Of a stretch of 64,000 nucleotides of DNA, positions 58,831-64,000 are shown piece after piece; the first letter of the stretch is position 1; every line of letters begins with the position of its first letter. The position numbers and the translations under genes were made by a program. The notes beneath the pieces are model-generated. The model was not told where the DNA came from, searched no databases, and saw only the letters and a list, made by a program, of their open reading frames with translations. The DNA comes from Rhodamnia argentea. Its lineage: Eukaryota > Streptophyta > Magnoliopsida > Myrtales > Myrtaceae. The stretch covers positions 26,232,934-26,296,933 of the forward strand of contig NC_063151.1 of the NCBI RefSeq assembly GCF_020921035.1, read 5' to 3'.

Positions 58831-60219
58831 CCAGTGCTCTGGACCCATTTAGTACAACTTGTGATTAAATGAGCACTTGGGTTCCCTTAGTTTTGATCTC
58901 GGAATGGGTGTGACCAGGCCTCACACCCCTATTGGTTACTATGGTGTGTGGACTTTAGAGCACATAAAATAATCTACGAAATTTCATAAGTAAATCACTT
59001 TAATTTCCACTTCTGATAGGAAATATTATAGGATGTTTAGTCTATATTTTGTGGTTTTTCGAAATTTCAAATGCAAAGTCATTAGGAAGAAATTAGGAGA
59101 AGACGAAGAAATACCGAGTCTCCTCTTAATAACCCTTATGCAAGCTCTTATGTTTAAACGTTTGAAACAAATCGATAGGAAGTACGCACCTTTTCATATG
59201 TTTAAAGGTGCGGGGGCAATGTTCACTGTGGTGATTGTCTCGAGATATTACTACGAGAGTCTCACACGCATTGTCGAAGGTTGAATTTGAGTCGTAACTA
59301 TTTAGTCTATCCGCAAGCATACGATCTCCTCACCGCTAGTCTGTAGCCCCATTAAAATTGCGGAAGCCGGCATAAGTCTCTCCAAATTGGGTAGCGAAAG
59401 TCCGAGTTAAGTCGAACTAATTAGAAATGCTCTCTAATGATATATCACTTAAAGTTTGTGACTTCGTGAATCATGACAGGTGATGTCGCTTCTTTATCAT
59501 TTGGTTGCCGCACTCGCTATTCATTTCAATTCATGGGGAGCAACATAATATCCATATAACATAGTACAAGAATGACCGATTAATGTTTGAATTAAAATTC
59601 TTTTCTTCGTTTATTTGCAAGGCACGTCTTGGTACGGAGATCCTCATCATTTTTCTTCAGGGGGCCCCAGTCAACGGGTCAATGAAGAGGTCAACGGAAT
59701 GCTGCCCCTGTCAACTCCAACCCCCCCGCCGCGCCGCCGTGCCCGTTGAGTGCATCCTACCAAACGGCGAACTTCCTTTGACGCGACGGTTGAATCTGGC
59801 CCGTTGAACTGCGGAAGGGCACGCGTGCCGTCCGATCGGAAGCACGCGACCAATCTTTTTCCACTTTTTTGTTTTTTTTTAACTGCGGGGTGGCAAAATA
59901 ATTACGTCGAGATTCGGGCGTGGTCGAAAAAAGATTCACCCCCGACCAAAATAATAATGATAAATAATAATTTTAATAAAAACGCCCGACACATCGCTGC
60001 GCTCGCCCAGTAAAACACAATGATCTGTTAAAAGTAAGCAGGCCTTTTCTTGTCAATTTTTGACAGAGGGAAAATTTACTATTTTGAATCGTACGTTTTT
60101 GTCTTCTTTTTGTTTATGTTTATGGTTTTTCTTTCCTTCTAACTATATATTTTTTTCTTTTGGTCGGATTCTAATTAAATTGTCTAGTCACGAATTTTGT
60201 GCTTACGGTTCGATTTGTT
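58831..60219. other. Intergenic DNA, no gene recognised
   Basis: A GC-rich stretch at about 59655-59850 has open frames on both strands but no identifiable domain. Confidence 0.35.
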
Positions 60220-60407
60220 CGGTTTAATCCCATATTTTTTTTTTTTTTGAGAGCACCCCCCACGCCGACCAGGAAAAAAAAAAAGGGGGAAAAAAAAAAA
60301 AAAAAAAAAAAAAACAACAAAGAAGGGACAACACCACCAACCCCCCGGGAAAAACACGAAAAGAGGAGGGAAAGGGGCGTACGAGTGGTCGGTTTAATCC
60401 CATATTT
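60219..60407. other. Low-complexity insert between 19-bp direct repeats
   Basis: The words at 60219-60237 and 60389-60407 are identical (tcggtttaatcccatattt). Between them is about 150 bp starting with a T run and then mostly A/G homopolymers and C runs. The layout (direct repeat, poly-T, body, direct repeat) fits either a retroposed fragment in reverse orientation or a sequencing/assembly artefact. Confidence 0.5.
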
Positions 60408-61252
60408 CAATCAGCCTAATACCCAAAAAACTCCAAATTTAACATTTGTAGCAATTATGTTCAAAACTTTTTTTGTCTCGTAAAAAACCCTCAATTTTTG
60501 CTTTTGTCTAAATTCTACCAATCTAATACAAAAAAAAAATCATCAATTTAGCATATGTGACAATTATATCCGATTTTTTTTATCTCACAAAAAAACCCCC
60601 ATTTTTTACGTTTATCTCAATTCTACCATCGTCGGTCTTCTGTCTATAAACACCATTAGTTAATCCTACGTGACTCGAATTTTCTCGTTGAACTTACCAA
60701 TGAATTTTCGAAATTTAGAAACAGTAGGTTTCAAGAAAGATAAAATTTTAGATCGTTTGTCCAAATATCTCTTTGTCTAACCGTTCTTTGGGTTATTTAG
60801 TGCCAAAGAGAATATGAAATATGCCTGAGTGACTCAGTATCTTCCGACAATATGTAGGGGAACAACATAAGAGAAGTTCGGTTGTTTTTTTTTTTTTATG
60901 TCAACTTTGCCAAGGTGTAATTCATTAACGACGTGAAAATGCCATGTAGGATTAACTAATAGTGATTATGGACGAAAGCATAAATGTGGTACAATTGAGA
61001 CAAAAGTAAAAGTCAAAGCTTTTTTATGAGACAAATTTTTTTTTGAATATAATTAAGAAATATGCTAAAGTTGAGGGTTTTTTTTATATTAGGTCAATAG
61101 AATTAGGATAAAAGTAAAATTTTAGAATAGAATTGGGACAAAAACAAAAGTTGGAAATTTTTTATGAGACAAAAAAAGATTTGGATATAGTTGTCACAAA
61201 TGTTAAAATTGGAGATTTTTTTTTTTTTTTTGGTATTGGGCCTATTTCAATC
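60404..61252. mobile_element. Mutator-like MITE with long arms and perfect 9-bp TSD
   Basis: The body is 60413-61243, flanked by atttcaatc at 60404-60412 and 61244-61252. Inverted arms of about 260-300 bp cover most of the element: the left starts 'agcctaatacccaaaaaactcc', the right reverse-complements to 'aggcccaatacc...', and the inner edges meet at 'gttaatcctacgtg' / 'catgtaggattaac'. The middle, about 270 bp, is unique. Different in sequence from the other Mutator-like MITEs here. Non-coding. Confidence 0.85.
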
Positions 61253-63429
61253 TAAACAAGACTTTGCCAACTTGGGAAAAATTTGACTCGTATCCAACTC
61301 ATTAATGTCAAGTTTAACTCCGACCAAAAAAAAAAAAAAAAACTGTCAGGTTTAACACTGATTTAAAAGTCAAACTGATAGCGTTATAACACATACTTGC
61401 CAATTTAACTTTTGTCTGGTAAAAAATCTCAAATCGATATCCACGATATATTCACCCAAAACTAAAAGGAGTACTAATTTTGGATTTTTGGTAAGACGAA
61501 AATCGATTTGAAATGAGTATGTGGTTGCATCGGTACTAGTTTGGAATCTTTTCCAGATGAAAAATTAGTTATTGTCAAATAAATTGATGGGTACTTGTTT
61601 GAGATTTTAATGATGTTAACCCTATTGTCAGTTTGGCTCGCTTTCAAACCATTAACAATTAATTTATATTTTGAACTATGCTCAATGGCTATTATAAAGC
61701 ATTATCAAATGACATTCACAAGAGGACCCTATCAAGTCAAACCGTGAAAAAGTACATTTACAAATTGAAACAAAAGGAAGTATTTTTTTTTTGGCGAATT
61801 ACATGTGAAAAAATAACATAAAGGGGTCATTCGCATCATCGGTTCATCAATTAGGCTCGACTTAGGAAAAGATTAAATTGAAACCAAAAATGTTAGATGT
61901 GCTTTTTGCCATATTGACTACCAAATTAGAAGAGGCTAAGAACTCTCAATCTATTTCATAGGTCCCTTTGTTGTAATTGGGCCGTTCCTTGTTAAACATG
62001 TACAAATGCTACACCGGCGCATGCAACTCCTAAGCAAGTTTATATTATGTTTATTTCTTGAAAAATGAATGATTTAAAAAAAAATTTTTCTAAAATCAAT
62101 GGCTTCCATCATTTACCAAAATGAAGGAACTATTTTTTTTATTATTAACGGACATGTTTAGTCATAAATTGTTTTCGATAATAAAACCATTCTTCATTTT
62201 AAACAAGACAAACGTTCCTTTTTAGGAAAATATTTTTCAAATCATTCCTTTTTCCACTAAATAAATGGAGCCTTAGTTCACCCATAAGATTGCGATATAC
62301 AGAGAAAAAACAAACCATAAATCAACAAATCGAATGAACCCATTCGGTTCGACCATCAGTTTCTCAATTTTCAATGAACCGTTTAGTTCAAATTACGAGA
62401 AGCCTATCGTCGATGCCCCGGATGTTAGAGCAATGGCAAACGAGCAGGGAAGATCGGGATTTTCAAACTCAACGGAATCTTAATGGGACGAAATCAAAAC
62501 GTTGGATATTCTAAAGACTAATAGTCAATCGCGTTGAAGATCCGCCATGGAAAATCCGGTTCTCTTTCTTTTTTTGGGGGGGCCAAGAAACTTTTCTATG
62601 TGCTTGTTCTAGGTTTTTCTTGGCCAAGAAATGAATCTCATTACTCAAAAGAGCAAGAAGATGATCTGCCCATTTTCTTTAAATAACGAAACCTAATCTA
62701 CAAGTCCCTTATTTTTCCTTCTTAATAATCTAAATGGAGCAAAACCAAAAGTACATAATTTAAAAAGGGTACGAGCTTAATCCAGAGCTTAGTCTCGTTT
62801 AGCCAAAGAATGAACGAGAGACCAGTCTGGTCCTTCTTGTTTGGCCCAAAAACGATAGACCCTCCTCCATTGCCGAAGACCCTTCCATTTCAATGGCGCT
62901 TCTTCAGACAACGTTCTGAACAACGAACTGTCGACGCTTTTATTTTCCCTATGTGAAGTTCATGAACTGTGATTGTTCCGTGTCAGATGTTTTTCTCTTC
63001 TCTCTCGAGCTTTTTCTAGGGTTTTGTTTTCATGCTGTCCTCTTCAATGGGCTCCTCCTCCTCCTCCTCCTCTTTTCTTCCCCACCACCCACCAACACCA
63101 CCACATTGATCATCGAATGTGGTGGACCATCTCTGCACGTAAAACGCGACGACTGATGGTAAAATCTTTCGATGACAGATCTGGGTTTTTGTCACTGAGT
63201 TGATGATCATCTGCCATGGAAAGTCGTTCCCTTTTTGTTCAATCCCTTTCTGTGGTGTGCTGCACTTTTCTCTGTCTCCATATATTATCGATCTTTTTTC
63301 CATCCCTTTTTCCGCAGTCCAAAAACATAAATTTTACAGACAAATCATGCGTAGTTTCATGGAATGAGAAATGTTTACAAGGTTTTTCGGTCAGCTATGT
63401 GTAAGTTCGCAATTACACTTTATAGACAA
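61253..63429. other. Intergenic DNA, no gene recognised
   Basis: About 61370-61620 holds degenerate relatives of the element at 2694-3209. From about 62800 the sequence becomes GC-richer with CT tracts (about 63052-63090) and may be a promoter or leader region, but no coding frame can be supported within the window. Confidence 0.35.
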
Positions 63430-63759
63430 ATCATGATTAAACCTGTCAAACTGATAACCTATTTAACCCGCTTATTGTAATGCAAATTTAGTAACTCATT
63501 CTCGACCTAATCCACACTCAACGTATATCTAACCCATACTTATTCCTAAAACACTTCCATAGTTAATCCAATATAAGAAAACTCATACCAAAACCGATAA
63601 GAATGCGAAGTAAATGAACGCAAGATCAAGTAAAAGCGAGAGAGAATGAAAAGAGAGTGAATCGGGTTTAAGTAAATTGTAAACTCGTTTACAACCCATT
63701 TAACACTCATATTGTGTTAAACCTCATTTGTGATCGATTTTTACAGGTCTAATCATAAT
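63430..63759. mobile_element. hAT-like MITE with 8-bp TSD (7/8)
   Basis: The body is 63438-63751, flanked by atcatgat (63430-63437) and atcataat (63752-63759). Ends are TAAACCTGTCAAACTGAT and, reverse-complemented, TAGACCTGTAAAAATCGAT. The short interior contains 'aacctatttaacccgc' and related words. Non-coding. Confidence 0.75.
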
Positions 63760-64000
63760 TAAGGCGATGCATTGTCGACAAAAATACACGCTTCAATACA
63801 ACATCGTAGATAGGGGCCTTAATACTGCTTGCTTGGGCAACACACATCCCCGCGGAAAAAATGAATCAACTCTAACGACTTTTCAACCAAGTATATGCTT
63901 AAAATTTCCATGGTATCAGGATTGAGTGAATTTTTTTTTTTTTTGAAAAACTCCAAAGTCTTCCTAATCAACAATGTCCGCGATTAGTTTGTTACTGGCA
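63760..64000. other. Window edge, nothing recognised
   Basis: AT-rich with no feature supported. Confidence 0.4.

Noticed and set aside
59655-59850. GC-rich stretch as a coding exon
   Set aside because: No conserved domain in any frame, and no matching flanking exons.
62880-63400. Leader-like CT-rich region as a new gene start
   Set aside because: No supported coding frame before the window ends; an hAT-like MITE follows immediately.

Overview
This is a window of nuclear DNA from a flowering plant. The protein-coding genes are split by short GT-AG introns and match known plant families; the intergenic DNA is AT-rich and packed with short non-autonomous transposons and microsatellites. The style of the dispersed repeats (inverted 'cctaaacctttt...tgtcaattcagtcc' ends around GC-rich cores) makes me think of a woody eudicot such as Myrtaceae, but that is an impression from memory and was not tested.

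Layout. 1-3.4 kb: two inverted-repeat elements, one a Pack-MULE-like element with a GC-rich cargo. 3.4-12.7 kb, plus strand: a 19-exon golgin gene (GC5/TMF type, 979 aa). 14.2-21.2 kb, plus strand: a 13-exon sugar transporter (SGB1 type, 495 aa). 22.5-23.2 kb: a hAT-like element. 24.15-25.2 kb, plus strand: mitochondrial CcmH (159 aa). 25.9-27.0 kb, plus strand: a PLAC8/PCR-type gene with an in-frame TAG inside a Gln/Pro heptad repeat. 29.4-30.3 kb: a decayed second PLAC8 copy. 30.8-33.4 kb: a tandem pair of ACOT13-type hotdog thioesterases, the first truncated and the second intact. 34.8-37.4 kb, minus strand: an NPF (NRT1/PTR) transporter of 600 aa. 38.2-45.1 kb: a transposon-rich block with nested hAT-like elements. 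45.3-48.4 kb, minus strand: a bHLH68-type transcription factor in 8 exons. 50.08-50.16 kb, minus strand: tRNA-Ser(CGA). 51.5-64 kb: almost only miniature elements, an LTR-retrotransposon remnant and unannotatable AT-rich DNA.

No operon-like logic is expected in a plant. Two neighbours do share a compartment: GC5 is a Golgi golgin and SGB1 is a Golgi hexose transporter. From memory their Arabidopsis homologues carry consecutive locus numbers (At1g79830 and At1g79820), so this looks like ancient conserved order.

I found no undescribed multi-gene system. The most distinctive content is (i) a series of miniature elements whose ends and target-site duplications (TSDs) can be read directly: 8-bp for hAT-like and 9-bp for Mutator-like, including one element inserted inside another; (ii) the PLAC8 gene with a lone TAG in its repeat; and (iii) the decayed tandem duplication joining a PLAC8 tail to a thioesterase. 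Exon boundaries were derived by hand from splice consensus, frame continuity and remembered family sequences, without transcript evidence.
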